A stretch of 64,000 nt of DNA from Pseudorhodobacter aquimaris (GCF_001202025.1 NZ_LGHS01000066.1:1-64000), one strand, 5' to 3'; shown: positions 8,607 to 19,738, numbered from the stretch's first letter. The notes: generated by a model from the letters alone, not told the origin. Program-made: numbers and translations.

Positions 8607-8903
8607 CTAGCCCTTCCAGTCGCTGCGGGAATAGAGCGGCTGCGACGGTGGCTGCCCCGATTTTTGATAGACGCATTGATCAAACACCGCCGAAGGGTCG
8701 CGCCCCATCAGATAATCAGAGGTGACGCCCATTTTGAAGCGCGCAAGCGCGTTGCCCTCGCTGTTGACCCCGACCCCCATTTCGCCATGCGGACCAGTGG
8801 TTGAATAGGCGCGGCCAAGGCATTGACGTTCAGCCTGCTCAACCGAAACCGGACCGCAGGCCGTCAGGGCCAAAAGTGCTGCTGCCGCGCCGCGCCCGAT
8901 CAT
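8607..8903 (-). CDS. Small lipoprotein (sdh operon, second)
   Basis: 98 aa. Short signal sequence with a lipobox ending LTAC (MIGRGAAAALLALTAC), then a mature part with three further Cys and no recognised domain. Start ATG overlaps the TGA of the preceding lipoprotein gene (ATGA), indicating translational coupling. Expected to be anchored in the envelope. Function unknown. Confidence 0.75.
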   Translation of the reverse strand: MIGRGAAAALLALTACGPVSVEQAERQCLGRAYSTTGPHGEMGVGVNSEGNALARFKMGVTSDYLMGRDPSAVFDQCVYQKSGQPPSQPLYSRSDWKG

Positions 8904-9220
8904 AGCGATAACCCCGGAATTCCGGCCCCAAGCACACATTGCACGGTGGCCGGGCGTTTCAGGATGGTCGCGATGGTTTGTACGGTGCGTGTGCCGGCAC
9001 GGGTGCCAACGTCCTTGGCCAAAAGCAAAATCTCATCCGTGCTGGCATTGTCGAGGACGCAAACAGTCACCGCCTCGGCCTGAGGGCCGGGCAGACGTTG
9101 TTGCACCACCGGCAGGACGACCGTTTTTGCCGTGCTGCGCGTGATTTGCTCCACCGGGTTGGTGGTTGTGCAGGCAGAGGCTGCCAGCACAAAAATCAAA
9201 GGCAGGGCCAGAGCACGCAT
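8900..9220 (-). CDS. Small lipoprotein (sdh operon, first)
   Basis: 106 aa. Signal peptide [17 protein letters not shown] with lipobox Cys17; mature part TTTNPVEQITRSTAKTVVLP..., with two more Cys (VCVLDN, VQCVLG). Its ATG shares one base with the sdhA stop (TGATG), and its own stop overlaps the next gene. No known domain. The tight coupling to sdhA suggests a role connected to complex II, but that is inference from position only. Confidence 0.78.
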   Translation of the reverse strand: MRALALPLIFVLAASACTTTNPVEQITRSTAKTVVLPVVQQRLPGPQAEAVTVCVLDNASTDEILLLAKDVGTRAGTRTVQTIATILKRPATVQCVLGAGIPGLSL

Positions 9221-11022
9221 CAGTACACGCGCGCTTTGGGGGCAATCTTTTTCAGGTCGATACCGCCTTCTTCTTGCTTGGTCAGCGGGTCCATATGCAC
9301 CGGCCGGGTCGTTAGCGTTACCTTGTTGCCGTCAACATGTGCCAGCGAATGGACCCGCCAGTTTACATCGTCACGATCGGGATAATCCTCATGGGCATGG
9401 GCACCGCGGGATTCCTTGCGTGCCTCGGCGGCCACGATGGTTGCCAGCGCGTTGGGCATCAGGTTGCCCAGCTCCAGCGTTTCCATCAGATCCGAGTTCC
9501 AGACCATCGAGCGGTCCGTCACCTTGAGGTCATCCATCTTGGCGGCGATCGCAGTCATCTTGACCACACCTTCGGCCAGCGTTTTGTCGGTGCGGAACAC
9601 GGCGGCATCAGCCTGCATCGTGGTCTGCATCTCCATCCGCAGCTCGGCGGTGGGGAGAGAGCCGTCTGCGTGGCGCACCGCATCAAAGCGATCAAGCGCC
9701 TTGTCGACCTCGGCCTTGTTCACCGGCTCATTACGCTCTTTGGGGTTCACGATCTCACCGGCGCGAATGGCGGCGGCACGACCGAATACCACAAGGTCGA
9801 TCAAGGAGTTGGAGCCAAGTCGGTTGGCACCATGTACCGAGGCACAGCCCGCCTCACCCACAGCCATCAGGCCGGGGAAGATGGCATCGGGGTTGTCCTT
9901 GGTCGGGTTCAACACCTCACCAAAGTAGTTGGTCGGAATGCCGCCCATGTTGTAATGCACGGTCGGGATAACCGGGATCGGCTCTTTTTGCAGGTCGACA
10001 CCGGCAAAGATGCGCGCGGATTCCGAAATGCCCGGCAGGCGCAGGTCCAGCGTCTCTTTGGGCAGGTGGTTGAGGTGGAGGTGGATGTGGTCCTTGTTCG
10101 GCCCGACACCACGTCCTTCGCGGATCTCGATCGTCATGCAGCGGCTGACAACGTCGCGGCTGGCCAAGTCCTTATAGGTCGGGGCGTAACGTTCCATAAA
10201 ACGCTCCCCTTCGGAGTTGGTCAGATAGCCGCCTTCGCCCCGCGCCCCTTCGGTGATCAAACAGCCGGAGCCATAGATGCCGGTGGGGTGGAACTGAACG
10301 AATTCCATATCCTGAAGGGCCAGACCTGCGCGGGCAACCATGCCGTTGCCGTCGCCGGTGCAGGTATGCGCCGAGGTGGCCGAGAAGAACGCACGACCAT
10401 AGCCGCCAGTGGCCAGCACAACCATCTTGGCGTTGAACACATGGATGGTGCCGTCATCAAGTTTCCACGCAACGATGCCGGTGCAACGCCCGTCGGTGAT
10501 GATCAGGTCCAGCGCGAAATATTCGATAAAGAATTCGGCGTTGTTTTTCAGCGACTGACCGTAAAGCGTGTGCAGGATCGCGTGGCCGGTCCGGTCCGCT
10601 GCGGCGCAGGTGCGCTGCACAGGGGGGCCTTCGCCGAATTCGGTGGTGTGGCCGCCAAAGGGGCGCTGATAGATCTTGCCTTCTTCGGTGCGCGAAAACG
10701 GCACGCCGTAGTGTTCCAGCTCGTAAACCGCCTTGGGGGCTTCGCGTGCGAGGTATTCCATCGCATCGGTGTCGCCCAGCCAGTCGGACCCTTTTACGGT
10801 GTCATACATATGCCACTGCCAGTTGTCCGGCCCCATGTTGGAAAGAGAGGCGGCGATGCCCCCTTGGGCGGCAACAGTATGCGAACGGGTCGGGAAAACT
10901 TTGGTGACGCAGGCGGTGCGCAGGCCCTGTTCGGCCATGCCAAGCGTTGCGCGCAGGCCGGCACCGCCAGCCCCCACAACAACGACATCATATTCATGCG
11001 TCTCGTATTCATAAGCGGTCAT
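9220..11022 (-). CDS. sdhA: Succinate dehydrogenase flavoprotein subunit
   Basis: 600 aa, normal length. Oxidises succinate to fumarate. FAD-binding [18 protein letters not shown] at the N-terminus, the FAD-linking His in [11 protein letters not shown], and active-site segments [18 protein letters not shown] and [14 protein letters not shown]. The start at 11022 follows GAGGGA and matches the family N-terminus; the longer open frame is not needed. Ten bases after sdhD. Confidence 0.98.
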   Translation of the reverse strand: MTAYEYETHEYDVVVVGAGGAGLRATLGMAEQGLRTACVTKVFPTRSHTVAAQGGIAASLSNMGPDNWQWHMYDTVKGSDWLGDTDAMEYLAREAPKAVYELEHYGVPFSRTEEGKIYQRPFGGHTTEFGEGPPVQRTCAAADRTGHAILHTLYGQSLKNNAEFFIEYFALDLIITDGRCTGIVAWKLDDGTIHVFNAKMVVLATGGYGRAFFSATSAHTCTGDGNGMVARAGLALQDMEFVQFHPTGIYGSGCLITEGARGEGGYLTNSEGERFMERYAPTYKDLASRDVVSRCMTIEIREGRGVGPNKDHIHLHLNHLPKETLDLRLPGISESARIFAGVDLQKEPIPVIPTVHYNMGGIPTNYFGEVLNPTKDNPDAIFPGLMAVGEAGCASVHGANRLGSNSLIDLVVFGRAAAIRAGEIVNPKERNEPVNKAEVDKALDRFDAVRHADGSLPTAELRMEMQTTMQADAAVFRTDKTLAEGVVKMTAIAAKMDDLKVTDRSMVWNSDLMETLELGNLMPNALATIVAAEARKESRGAHAHEDYPDRDDVNWRVHSLAHVDGNKVTLTTRPVHMDPLTKQEEGGIDLKKIAPKARVY

Positions 11023-11032
11023 GGTCTGTCCC

Positions 11033-11404
11033 TCAAAGCGCGATGCGCGCAAGGGCGAAAAGCCCGGTTGCGGTGATCGCGTAGGAAAGTGAAATGGCGA
11101 TGATGACAAGCACGCGGCGGGTCGAACCCTGCGAGTAATCCTCGATCATCATGGTGGCGCCTTTGGCGAAATGGCGCATGCCGACGAAGATGACCAGCGC
11201 GGTCAGGATCGCGGGGAAGGGGCGCGCAAAGGTTGCAACGACCTCTTCTTGGGTGCCGCCAAGAGCAGAGCCGAAGATATAGAGCCACGCAGGCACCATA
11301 AAGGCCAGCCCGACGGCAGAGACAGTCATATACCAATGGTGTTCGGTGCCGGAATGGGCAGAGCCCTTGCCCATAGCGCGCTTGCGGTCGGTCAGATAAC
11401 GCAT
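11033..11404 (-). CDS. sdhD: Succinate dehydrogenase membrane anchor subunit
   Basis: 123 aa with three hydrophobic helices (starting about residues 28, 62 and 95). Contains [13 protein letters not shown], the end of the second helix typical of alphaproteobacterial SdhD. Together with SdhC it forms the haem b and quinone site of complex II. Start at 11404 ([12 protein letters not shown]); the sdhC stop is 10 bases upstream. Confidence 0.95.
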   Translation of the reverse strand: MRYLTDRKRAMGKGSAHSGTEHHWYMTVSAVGLAFMVPAWLYIFGSALGGTQEEVVATFARPFPAILTALVIFVGMRHFAKGATMMIEDYSQGSTRRVLVIIAISLSYAITATGLFALARIAL

Positions 11405-11414
11405 GACAGCCCCC

Positions 11415-11801
11415 TTATTGCACAAGAATGATTGTGATGATGGTCAGAACGACCGAACCGATGATGCAGGCCCAGCCCAGCTTTTCGGCAGTGGAAATAT
11501 CGAAGCCCTTGCCCGAATCCCAATACAGATGCCGCAGCCCTGCAAGGTAGTGATACCAGATGGCCCAAAGTGAGGCGGTAAAGACCAGATCCCCGAACCA
11601 CGATGTCGCAACCGCATTGGCGGTGGCGAAAGCGTCCGGCGATGTTGCGGCGGCCAATAGCCACCATACCGCCAGCATTGTACCAACGATCAACCCGTTG
11701 CCGGTGATCCGCGTCAAGATCGATGTCATCGACGTCAACTGTGGGCGGTAAATCTGCAAGTGTGGGGAAAGGGGGCGTTCAACCCGCTTTGCGTTTGCCA
11801 T
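11415..11801 (-). CDS. sdhC: Succinate dehydrogenase cytochrome b556 subunit
   Basis: 128 aa. N-terminal quinone-site signature ERPLSPHLQIYRPQLTSM, TSILTRITG, three transmembrane helices and the haem ligand region LAGLRHLYWD. First gene of the sdh operon; its upstream region carries tandem TGTGATCACA-type boxes. Confidence 0.97.
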   Translation of the reverse strand: MANAKRVERPLSPHLQIYRPQLTSMTSILTRITGNGLIVGTMLAVWWLLAAATSPDAFATANAVATSWFGDLVFTASLWAIWYHYLAGLRHLYWDSGKGFDISTAEKLGWACIIGSVVLTIITIILVQ

Positions 11802-11952
11802 TGTTTCATCCCTCGTGGCTGCGCCCGGCGGGGTAGGCCCGCGCTGTAGGCTTGCTGCTTTGATATATGCATAGCCTATTTTCAGCCCGAGTCACGAGAG
11901 GAGACGCGAAAAATCGATGGTTTCACGGTAGTTGATGCAGAAAAATGATGTA

Positions 11953-11983
11953 TGTGATCACGTTATTGCAGTCTGTGATCACA
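11953..11983. promoter_or_regulatory. Tandem operator boxes upstream of sdhC
   Basis: Two boxes with core GTGATCAC: TGTGATCACG at 11953-11962 and a perfect TGTGATCACA at 11974-11983, centres 21 bp apart (two helical turns). About 150-180 bp upstream of the sdhC start. The same pair with the same spacing is found upstream of sucC. The binding protein is unknown. Confidence 0.7.
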
Positions 11984-12086
11984 TTGAGGGGCGTTTCTTT
12001 GTCCCGTGGACTCTTGTTTTACACGCCAAAGAAACAGCAAAGGCCATGGCGCAGGAAAACCATAGGAGGCAAATGGCAAGGTCTGG

Positions 12087-12128
12087 GGATCGGGCGTATA
12101 TTTGTGATCACAAATATACGCCCGATCC
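12087..12128. repeat. Perfect 42-bp palindrome with TGTGATCACA core
   Basis: Each 21-base half (left half begins GGATCGGGCGTATATTTG) is the exact reverse complement of the other, with no spacer; the centre (12103-12112) is TGTGATCACA, identical to the boxes in front of sdhC and sucC. It begins 11 bases downstream of the mch stop on the minus strand. No T-tract follows in either direction, so it is more likely a protein-binding or cruciform site than a terminator. Confidence 0.85.
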
Positions 12129-12139
12129 AAACGTAGCCG

Positions 12140-13168
12140 CTAGGTGGGGATCAGCGCCCAGTAGTCGAGGTCCAGCAAGACGGATGGATTGTATTTCCCG
12201 TCCTCACCGCGCAAGGCAAAGGGGGCGGCACCATGTTTGACTGCCACAAGCCGAAGGCGGATGGCACCGACACCGGGGGCAGAGGTTTCGGCCTTGTCGA
12301 GCACCTCGGACCAAGCCCGCACCGTATCGCCGGCAAAGCAGGGGTTGGCATGGGCACCCGCATTCAGCGCCACAATCATCTGCGCATTGGCCAGCCCGTT
12401 GAACGACAGCGCCCGCGCCAGCGAGATTACATGCCCGCCATAGATCAGGCGGCGGCCATCCTCGCGGTTGGTGGCGTCGAAATGCACCTTGGCGGTGTTC
12501 TGCCACAGACGGGTGGCCAGCATATGTTCGGCCTCCTCGACGGTGACGCCGTCGATATGGTCGATCTGCTCACCAATGGCATAGTCGCCCCAGCGATGCG
12601 GCTCTCCGGCCAAGGTGAAATCGTAATCCGTGAAATCCAGCCCCTCGGGGATCACCAAACGGTCAGGCGTGACGGTTTTAGGCAGATCAGGGATCACGGT
12701 CTCGGGCGCGGCCGTATCGCGGTTTTTGCGCACCATGACCCAGCGGACATATTCCAGCACCGCCTCGCCGCTTTGGTTGATCCCCCGCGTGCGCACATAG
12801 ACCACGCCGGATTTCCCGTTTGAGTTCTGCTTTAACCCGATGACCTGCGATTCCGAACGCAGCGTATCGCCCGGATAGACCGGCGCCAGCCAGCGCCCGT
12901 CGCCATAGCCAAGATTGGCCACGGCATTCAGCGAAATGTCGGGCACGGTTTTGCCAAAGACGGTGTGGAAGGCGATCAGGTCATCCATAGGTGACCCCTC
13001 CAGCCCGCAGGCCACCGCGAAATTATCCGAGGAATAAAGCGCATGTCGCGCTGGATAAAGCGCATGGTAAAGCGCGCGCTCCCCCTCGGCCAAGGTGCGG
13101 GGGACGGCATGTTGGATCACCTCGCCCAAAGTGTAATCTTCGAAAAATCGGCCGGGATTGGTTTTCAT
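12140..13168 (-). CDS. mch: Mesaconyl-CoA hydratase (beta-methylmalyl-CoA dehydratase)
   Basis: 342 aa, two fused MaoC-like hot-dog domains. Interconverts mesaconyl-C1-CoA and beta-methylmalyl-CoA in the ethylmalonyl-CoA pathway of acetate assimilation. Recognisable: GRFFEDYTLGEVIQHAVPRT at the N-terminus, SSDNFAVACGL, and the second-domain DATNREDGRRLIYGGHVISL. The pathway context (malyl-CoA thioesterase, ecm and ccr in the same window) supports it, and I recall the same order near mdh in Rhodobacter. Confidence 0.93.
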   Translation of the reverse strand: MKTNPGRFFEDYTLGEVIQHAVPRTLAEGERALYHALYPARHALYSSDNFAVACGLEGSPMDDLIAFHTVFGKTVPDISLNAVANLGYGDGRWLAPVYPGDTLRSESQVIGLKQNSNGKSGVVYVRTRGINQSGEAVLEYVRWVMVRKNRDTAAPETVIPDLPKTVTPDRLVIPEGLDFTDYDFTLAGEPHRWGDYAIGEQIDHIDGVTVEEAEHMLATRLWQNTAKVHFDATNREDGRRLIYGGHVISLARALSFNGLANAQMIVALNAGAHANPCFAGDTVRAWSEVLDKAETSAPGVGAIRLRLVAVKHGAAPFALRGEDGKYNPSVLLDLDYWALIPT

Positions 13169-13192
13169 GGCATCGCTCCTTGGCAGCGGGGA

Positions 13193-13396
13193 TCAGTGTT
13201 GACCCAGTTTGATGTCGGGTGAATAGGTGCCGGGGGCCTCCTTGACCACGGCCTGACCACAGCGCATCACGCCCTTGGCCGCATCCCACGCATAGGTCGG
13301 AGAGCCGTGCAGCTCCCACCCTTTGTTCAGCGCATCGGTCACTTTGTGGCAAAACGCCGAGGTGTCTTCTTCGGTCAGCAAGCGGTAAAGTTTCAT
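13193..13396 (-). CDS. DUF1737-domain protein
   Basis: 67 aa. MKLYRLLTEEDTSAFCHKVT, then GWELHGSPTYAWD, is the typical DUF1737 pattern; cytoplasmic, function unknown. Lies between the NnrU-like gene (4-base gap) and mch (24-base gap) in one leftward transcription unit. Confidence 0.85.
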   Translation of the reverse strand: MKLYRLLTEEDTSAFCHKVTDALNKGWELHGSPTYAWDAAKGVMRCGQAVVKEAPGTYSPDIKLGQH

Positions 13397-13400
13397 GGGA

Positions 13401-13943
13401 TTATCCAAAGGGGTTATAGCCAAGCCAGATATGGATGGCAGCAGTGAGTGAGAATACGACCACGGTCGCGATCAGCGCGGTGATCTCTTTTTTCACCGCC
13501 ACCGCGTGATATGGGCCGGGCGGGGCGACACGGTTCAGCACGATGACCTCGGCCAAGGCCCAAGCGAACAAGCCGCCAAACAGCAGGAATGAGGGCGTAT
13601 CGCCATTGACCAACAGGTGCGACAAGGCCCAGAGCTTGACCGCCGTCAGCTGCGGATTGCGCACCCATTTGGTGATCCGGGTTTTGGCGCCCGAGGCCGC
13701 AAAGAGGTAGAACGCAAACAGCATCAACAGGTTGTTGATCCCCGTCAGCATCGGGCTGCGGCCCCAAAAGAAGGTGCCCTCGGCAGCGCGGTAACCGACG
13801 GTCATCAGCACAATCGCGACCACCGAACCGATGGCCACAATTGCCTTGCCCTTGTCGCCAAACCTTGCGCGGTGAGCGGGGGCAATGCGTTTCCAGAAAT
13901 GCACGCCGGACCACAACAGCAGTCCAAGAAGGATCAGAAGCAT
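13401..13943 (-). CDS. NnrU-family membrane protein
   Basis: 180 aa, about five to six transmembrane helices. Starts MLLILLGLLLWSGVHFWKRI and has ALSHLLVNGDTPSFLLFGG, characteristic of NnrU-like proteins (homologues of plant zeta-carotene isomerase and a denitrification-linked protein). No denitrification genes are nearby, so the role here is open. Confidence 0.85.
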   Translation of the reverse strand: MLLILLGLLLWSGVHFWKRIAPAHRARFGDKGKAIVAIGSVVAIVLMTVGYRAAEGTFFWGRSPMLTGINNLLMLFAFYLFAASGAKTRITKWVRNPQLTAVKLWALSHLLVNGDTPSFLLFGGLFAWALAEVIVLNRVAPPGPYHAVAVKKEITALIATVVVFSLTAAIHIWLGYNPFG

Positions 13944-13953
13944 AAATCGCCTT

Positions 13954-14805
13954 TTATGTTTGGCTCATGGCCTTGATGGCCGCAGCTTTGGCCAGAGTCG
14001 CCTCTGCGGTCACGATATGCAAGTTCTCAACAATCTTGCCATCGACAACGGCCACGCCCTGACCGGCGGCTTTGGCGGCGTTAAAGGCGTCGATCTGACG
14101 TTGGGCGGTCTCAACCTCGGCGTCGCTGGGGGCAAAGGCCTGATTGGCGATCTCAAGCTGGGCGGGGTGGATCAGGGTTTTGCCGTCAAAGCCCATGTCG
14201 CGCCCCTGTTCGCATTCAATGCGCAGCCCGTCCTCATCCTTGAAGGCGTTATAGACGCCGTCGACAATCGTCAGCCCCTGCGCCTTGGCGGCCAAAAGGC
14301 ACAGGCCAAGCCCCGCCTGCATCGGCAGACGGTCGGCACGGAAACGGCTGTTAAGCTCTTTGGCCAGATCATTGGTGCCCATCACCATCCCTGCCAGCCG
14401 CGGATGGGCGGCGATCTCGGCGGCGTTGAGCATGCCAAGCGCGGTCTCCATCATCGCCCAAAGCGGCACATCGGGGATAAGGGCGGCCACCGCATCCAGA
14501 TCCTTGGCCGAGGAGACCTTGGGGATCAACAGCGCGTCAATCTTGGCGCCCTTAAAGGCCGCGATGTCATCCGCGCCCCATTCCGTGTCCAACCCGTTTA
14601 CCCGCACGATGCGCACACGTTTTCCGTAATCCGCTGTGGCCAGTGTTTCGACCAAAAGTGCGCGCGCGGCGGTTTTCTCATCAGGGGCGACGGCATCCTC
14701 CAGATCAAAGATGATCGCATCGGCGGCAAGGGTCTTGGCCTTTTCCAGCGCCCGCTCCTTTGATCCGGGGATGTAAAGTGCAGAACGGTAGGGGCGTGTG
14801 GTCAT
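13954..14805 (-). CDS. mcl2: CitE-like (3S)-malyl-CoA thioesterase
   Basis: 283 aa. HpcH/HpaI-CitE aldolase fold: RSALYIPGSKERALEKA, AIIFDLEDAV, MMETALGMLN, and GKTLIHPAQLEIANQAF. The size fits the thioesterase Mcl2 of Rhodobacter, which hydrolyses (S)-malyl-CoA to malate at the end of the ethylmalonyl-CoA pathway, better than the longer Mcl1 lyase. First gene of a leftward unit with NnrU-like, DUF1737 and mch. A lyase activity cannot be excluded. Confidence 0.85.
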   Translation of the reverse strand: MTTRPYRSALYIPGSKERALEKAKTLAADAIIFDLEDAVAPDEKTAARALLVETLATADYGKRVRIVRVNGLDTEWGADDIAAFKGAKIDALLIPKVSSAKDLDAVAALIPDVPLWAMMETALGMLNAAEIAAHPRLAGMVMGTNDLAKELNSRFRADRLPMQAGLGLCLLAAKAQGLTIVDGVYNAFKDEDGLRIECEQGRDMGFDGKTLIHPAQLEIANQAFAPSDAEVETAQRQIDAFNAAKAAGQGVAVVDGKIVENLHIVTAEATLAKAAAIKAMSQT

Positions 14806-15095
14806 GATTCTCTCCCAAGCAATAATGTTGCGCTATGGTTTCCGTTTTTGGCACAATCGGCAAGAAGATATTTGCCGCAGTGCAGCAACCCCTGAACGAA
14901 GCGTTAACTTTTTATACGTCTTTGATGTGCAGGTTTCCCCTATGCCGTAGACCCGAAGGATGCGGTGGGATGGATTGAAATCAAGGGGATGGTTATGAAA
15001 GATAAACTTTTTGCGCTCTCGTTCGGGTTTGCCGCGCTGATCCTTTTCACCAAGGCGCATGCACAGGTGTTTGATACAGGTCAACAGGTCGCCTG

Positions 15096-16954
<1,859 letters not shown>

Positions 16955-16975
16955 GATTTGGCTTATCACGTTTCA

Positions 16976-17001
16976 AGGGCGTCCGTTCGGGCGCCCTTTT
17001 T
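16976..17001 (+). terminator. Rho-independent terminator after mdh
   Basis: Stem AGGGCGTCC / GGGCGCCCT (one G-T pair) with loop GTTC, followed by TTTTT, 21 bases after the mdh stop. Confidence 0.88.
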
Positions 17002-17083
17002 GTTTGCGCAGGGCAAGGTTTATTGCCGCAAAGCAGCATTTTCCAGCGATGCGAATCACCTCCAAAACATAACGCAGCGCTTT

Positions 17084-17114
17084 TGTGATCACACGTTTCG
17101 GGGCTGTGATCACA
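17084..17114. promoter_or_regulatory. Tandem operator boxes upstream of sucC
   Basis: Two perfect TGTGATCACA boxes at 17084-17093 and 17105-17114, centres 21 bp apart, 105-135 bp before the sucC start. Same sequence and spacing as the pair before sdhC, which implies control of both TCA operons by one regulator. Identity unknown. Confidence 0.75.
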
Positions 17115-17218
17115 AACGTCGGTATTTACATTCAAAAGGGGTTTTTTAAAGAAATACCTTTTGAACTGGCCCCGGAATATGTCATCAAGGGGCAAATTCC
17201 TTACCGATAGGACAGCCG

Positions 17219-18411
17219 ATGAACATTCACGAATACCAAGCCAAAGCCCTGTTGCGCAGTTATGGGGCGCCTGTGTCCGATGGTCGCGCTGTTTTGAAGG
17301 CAGAAGAAGCCAAGACAGCAGCGGGCGAAATGGACGGCCCGCTTTGGGTTGTCAAGCGCAGATCCACGCAGGTGGCCGTGGCAAGGGCCATTTCAAAGAG
17401 GCGGAAGCCGGCGAAAAAGGCGGCGTGCGTCTTGCCAAATCCGTTGAGGAAGCCGCCGAGATGGCCAAGCAGATGCTGGGCCGCACGCTGGTGACGCATC
17501 AGACCGGCCCTGCGGGCAAGCAAGTGAACCGCATCTATATCGAAGATGGTTCCGATATTGAGCGTGAGCTTTATCTTGCGCTGTTGGTGGACCGCCAGAC
17601 CAGCCGTGTGTCCTTTGTCGCCTCGACCGAGGGCGGGATGGACATCGAAGAGGTTGCGGCCAATACGCCCGACAAGATCGTTTCCTTCTCGGTCGACCCT
17701 GCGTCGGGCCTGTCCGATTTCCACGGTCGCCGCGTTGCATTCGCATTGGGCCTGCAAGGTGCGCTGGTCAAACAATGCGTGGGGTTGGTCAAGCTGCTCT
17801 ACAAGGCTTTCCTTGAGAAAGACATGGAGATGCTGGAAATCAACCCGCTGATCGTCACACCCGAAGGTCAGCTCAAGGTTCTGGACGCCAAGGTCTCCTT
17901 TGACGACAACGCGATGTACCGTCACGGCGATGTTGCCGCATTGCGCGACGAAACCGAAGAAGACCCCAAAGAGCTGGCAGCCTCCAAGTTCGACCTGAAC
18001 TATATCGCGCTGGACGGTGAGATTGGCTGCATGGTCAACGGTGCCGGTCTTGCGATGGCAACGATGGATATCATCAAACTCTATGGCGCCGAGCCTGCGA
18101 ATTTCCTTGATGTTGGTGGCGGTGCGACCAAAGAAAAGGTCACCGAGGCCTTCAAGATCATCACCTCGGACCCCAATGTTAAGGGCATTCTGGTGAATAT
18201 CTTTGGTGGTATCATGCGCTGTGACGTGATCGCCGAGGGCGTTGTTGCTGCGGTGAAGGAAGTGGGCCTGCAGGTGCCATTGGTTGTGCGTCTCGAAGGG
18301 ACAAATGTTGAAGAAGGCAAAGCCATCATCAACAATTCCGGCCTGAATGTTATCGCTGCGGAAAACCTGAAAGACGGTGCGCAGAAAATCGTGAAGGCCG
18401 TCAAAGGCTAA
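17219..18411 (+). CDS. sucC: Succinyl-CoA ligase beta subunit, with a one-base frameshift
   Basis: Starts [20 protein letters not shown] at 17219 and runs to Lys46 (17354-17356) in one frame; the rest, [16 protein letters not shown] to the end, is in the next frame. One G missing after 17356 (expected GTC AAG GCG CAG) explains it; with it restored the protein is 397 aa, the normal length. ATP-grasp domain and the active-site [15 protein letters not shown] are intact. SucCD makes succinate and ATP/GTP from succinyl-CoA in the TCA cycle. Because the rest is undamaged, a sequencing error is as likely as a mutation. First gene of suc operon. Confidence 0.93.
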
Positions 18412-18478
18412 GGCAGCAAGCAGGTGGGCCGTACAGGCCCGCCCGCGACAAGCATCAATTGTGGTGAAAGGTTGTGCC

Positions 18479-18772
18479 ATGCAGAAAACTCTACTCGGTT
18501 CCGCGATGTTGCTGGCACTTTCAGCTTGTAGCGGCGGCATGATGACCGGTGGCACAGACAGCACTGGCAATGAAGCGCAGGTATGTGGCGAACAGTCCGA
18601 TTGGGCGCGCAGCGGCAAGGTTGGCGGTGGCGATGTAACCATCACCTGCCCTGAAGGTGCCCGCCCTGTCACTGGTGCCGCAGGTTCAACACCTGGCAAC
18701 GAATACAACCGTAACGCTGATATGTACCGCGCTGGTTGGGATGGCTTTATGAAAGTCCACACCGCAAAATAA
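18479..18772 (+). CDS. Small lipoprotein between sucC and sucD
   Basis: 97 aa. MQKTLLGSAMLLALSAC is a signal peptide with lipobox; the mature part begins SGGMMTGGTDSTGN and ends NADMYRAGWDGFMKVHTAK. No known domain. ATG 18479 has AAAGG upstream. It lies in the suc operon between two subunits of one enzyme, 67 bases after sucC and 74 before sucD. Function unknown. Confidence 0.75.
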   Translation: MQKTLLGSAMLLALSACSGGMMTGGTDSTGNEAQVCGEQSDWARSGKVGGGDVTITCPEGARPVTGAAGSTPGNEYNRNADMYRAGWDGFMKVHTAK

Positions 18773-18846
18773 CGTAATCCGCCGGGGCTGTCGTCCCGGT
18801 ATTCAGATAGCAGCGCAACGCTGCCGACCTAATGAAGGAGGCCCGG

Positions 18847-19731
18847 ATGGCCGTACTCGTCAACGAAAATACCCGTGTGATCTGTCAAGGCCTGACGGGG
18901 AGCCAAGGCACGTTCCACAGTGAACAAGCAATCGCATATGGCACCAAGATGGTTGGTGGCGTAACCCCCGGCAAGGGTGGCACGACGCATCTGGACCTGC
19001 CGGTGTTCAACTCGGTGCATGAGGCCCGCGCGGTCACAGAGGCAAATGCAAGCGTGATCTATGTGCCGCCACCCTTTGCGGCCGATTCCATTCTTGAGGC
19101 GATCGACGCCGAGATGGAGCTGATCGTCTGCATCACTGAAGGTATTCCGGTTCTGGACATGATGCGCGTGAAACGTGCTCTCGAAGGCTCCAAATCCCGT
19201 CTGATCGGGCCAAACTGCCCCGGCGTTATCACGCCTGACGCTTGCAAGATCGGCATCATGCCGGGCCATATTCACCGCCGCGGGTCGGTTGGTGTTGTCT
19301 CGCGCTCCGGCACGCTGACATATGAAGCGGTGAAGCAGACATCCGATCTGGGCCTTGGCCAGTCCTCGGCTGTGGGCATCGGCGGCGACCCGATCAAAGG
19401 GTCCGAGCATATCGACATTCTGGAAATGTTCCTTGCCGATCCCGAAACCCAGTCGATCATCATGATCGGTGAGATCGGTGGCTCTGCCGAGGAAGAAGCA
19501 GCGCAATTCCTGGCCGATGAGCGCAAGAAAGGCCGTTGGAAACCGACAGCAGGCTTTATCGCCGGTCGCACCGCCCCTCCCGGCCGCCGTATGGGCCACG
19601 CAGGCGCGATCGTTGCCGGTGGCAAAGGCGACGCAGAAAGCAAGATTGAGGCGATGCAAGCCGCCGGTATCGTTGTGGCCGAAAGCCCAGCCCACCTTGG
19701 TGAGGCCGTCATGGCCGCGATCAAGGCATAA
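18847..19731 (+). CDS. sucD: Succinyl-CoA ligase alpha subunit
   Basis: 294 aa. CoA-binding N-terminus ([20 protein letters not shown]), the NCPGVITP segment, and the phosphohistidine site [11 protein letters not shown] 18847 has a strong GGAGG. Pairs with SucC. Followed by a GC-rich intercistronic hairpin (19739-19756) before sucA. Confidence 0.97.
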   Translation: MAVLVNENTRVICQGLTGSQGTFHSEQAIAYGTKMVGGVTPGKGGTTHLDLPVFNSVHEARAVTEANASVIYVPPPFAADSILEAIDAEMELIVCITEGIPVLDMMRVKRALEGSKSRLIGPNCPGVITPDACKIGIMPGHIHRRGSVGVVSRSGTLTYEAVKQTSDLGLGQSSAVGIGGDPIKGSEHIDILEMFLADPETQSIIMIGEIGGSAEEEAAQFLADERKKGRWKPTAGFIAGRTAPPGRRMGHAGAIVAGGKGDAESKIEAMQAAGIVVAESPAHLGEAVMAAIKA

Positions 19732-19738
19732 ACTTTGG

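Larger units (their letters stand above)
11802..12139. promoter_or_regulatory. sdh promoter/regulatory region
   Basis: 338 bases without a gene between sdhC (leftward) and the end of mch (also leftward). It holds the tandem operator boxes (11953-11983) and the 42-bp palindrome (12087-12128). I could not place -35/-10 elements with confidence. Confidence 0.7.

Noticed and set aside
9337-11076. Long open frame (579 codons) antisense to sdhA
   Set aside because: Shadow of a GC-rich gene; no homology, low-complexity His/Gly/Arg composition, no ribosome site.
11953-11983. FnrL or standard CRP sites before sdhC
   Set aside because: The half-sites touch each other (GTGA/TCAC with zero spacing), which does not fit TTGAT-N4-ATCAA or TGTGA-N6-TCACA.
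12087-12128. The 42-bp palindrome as a Rho-independent terminator of mch
   Set aside because: No T-tract on either side, no spacer for a natural loop, and the core is identical to operator boxes elsewhere.
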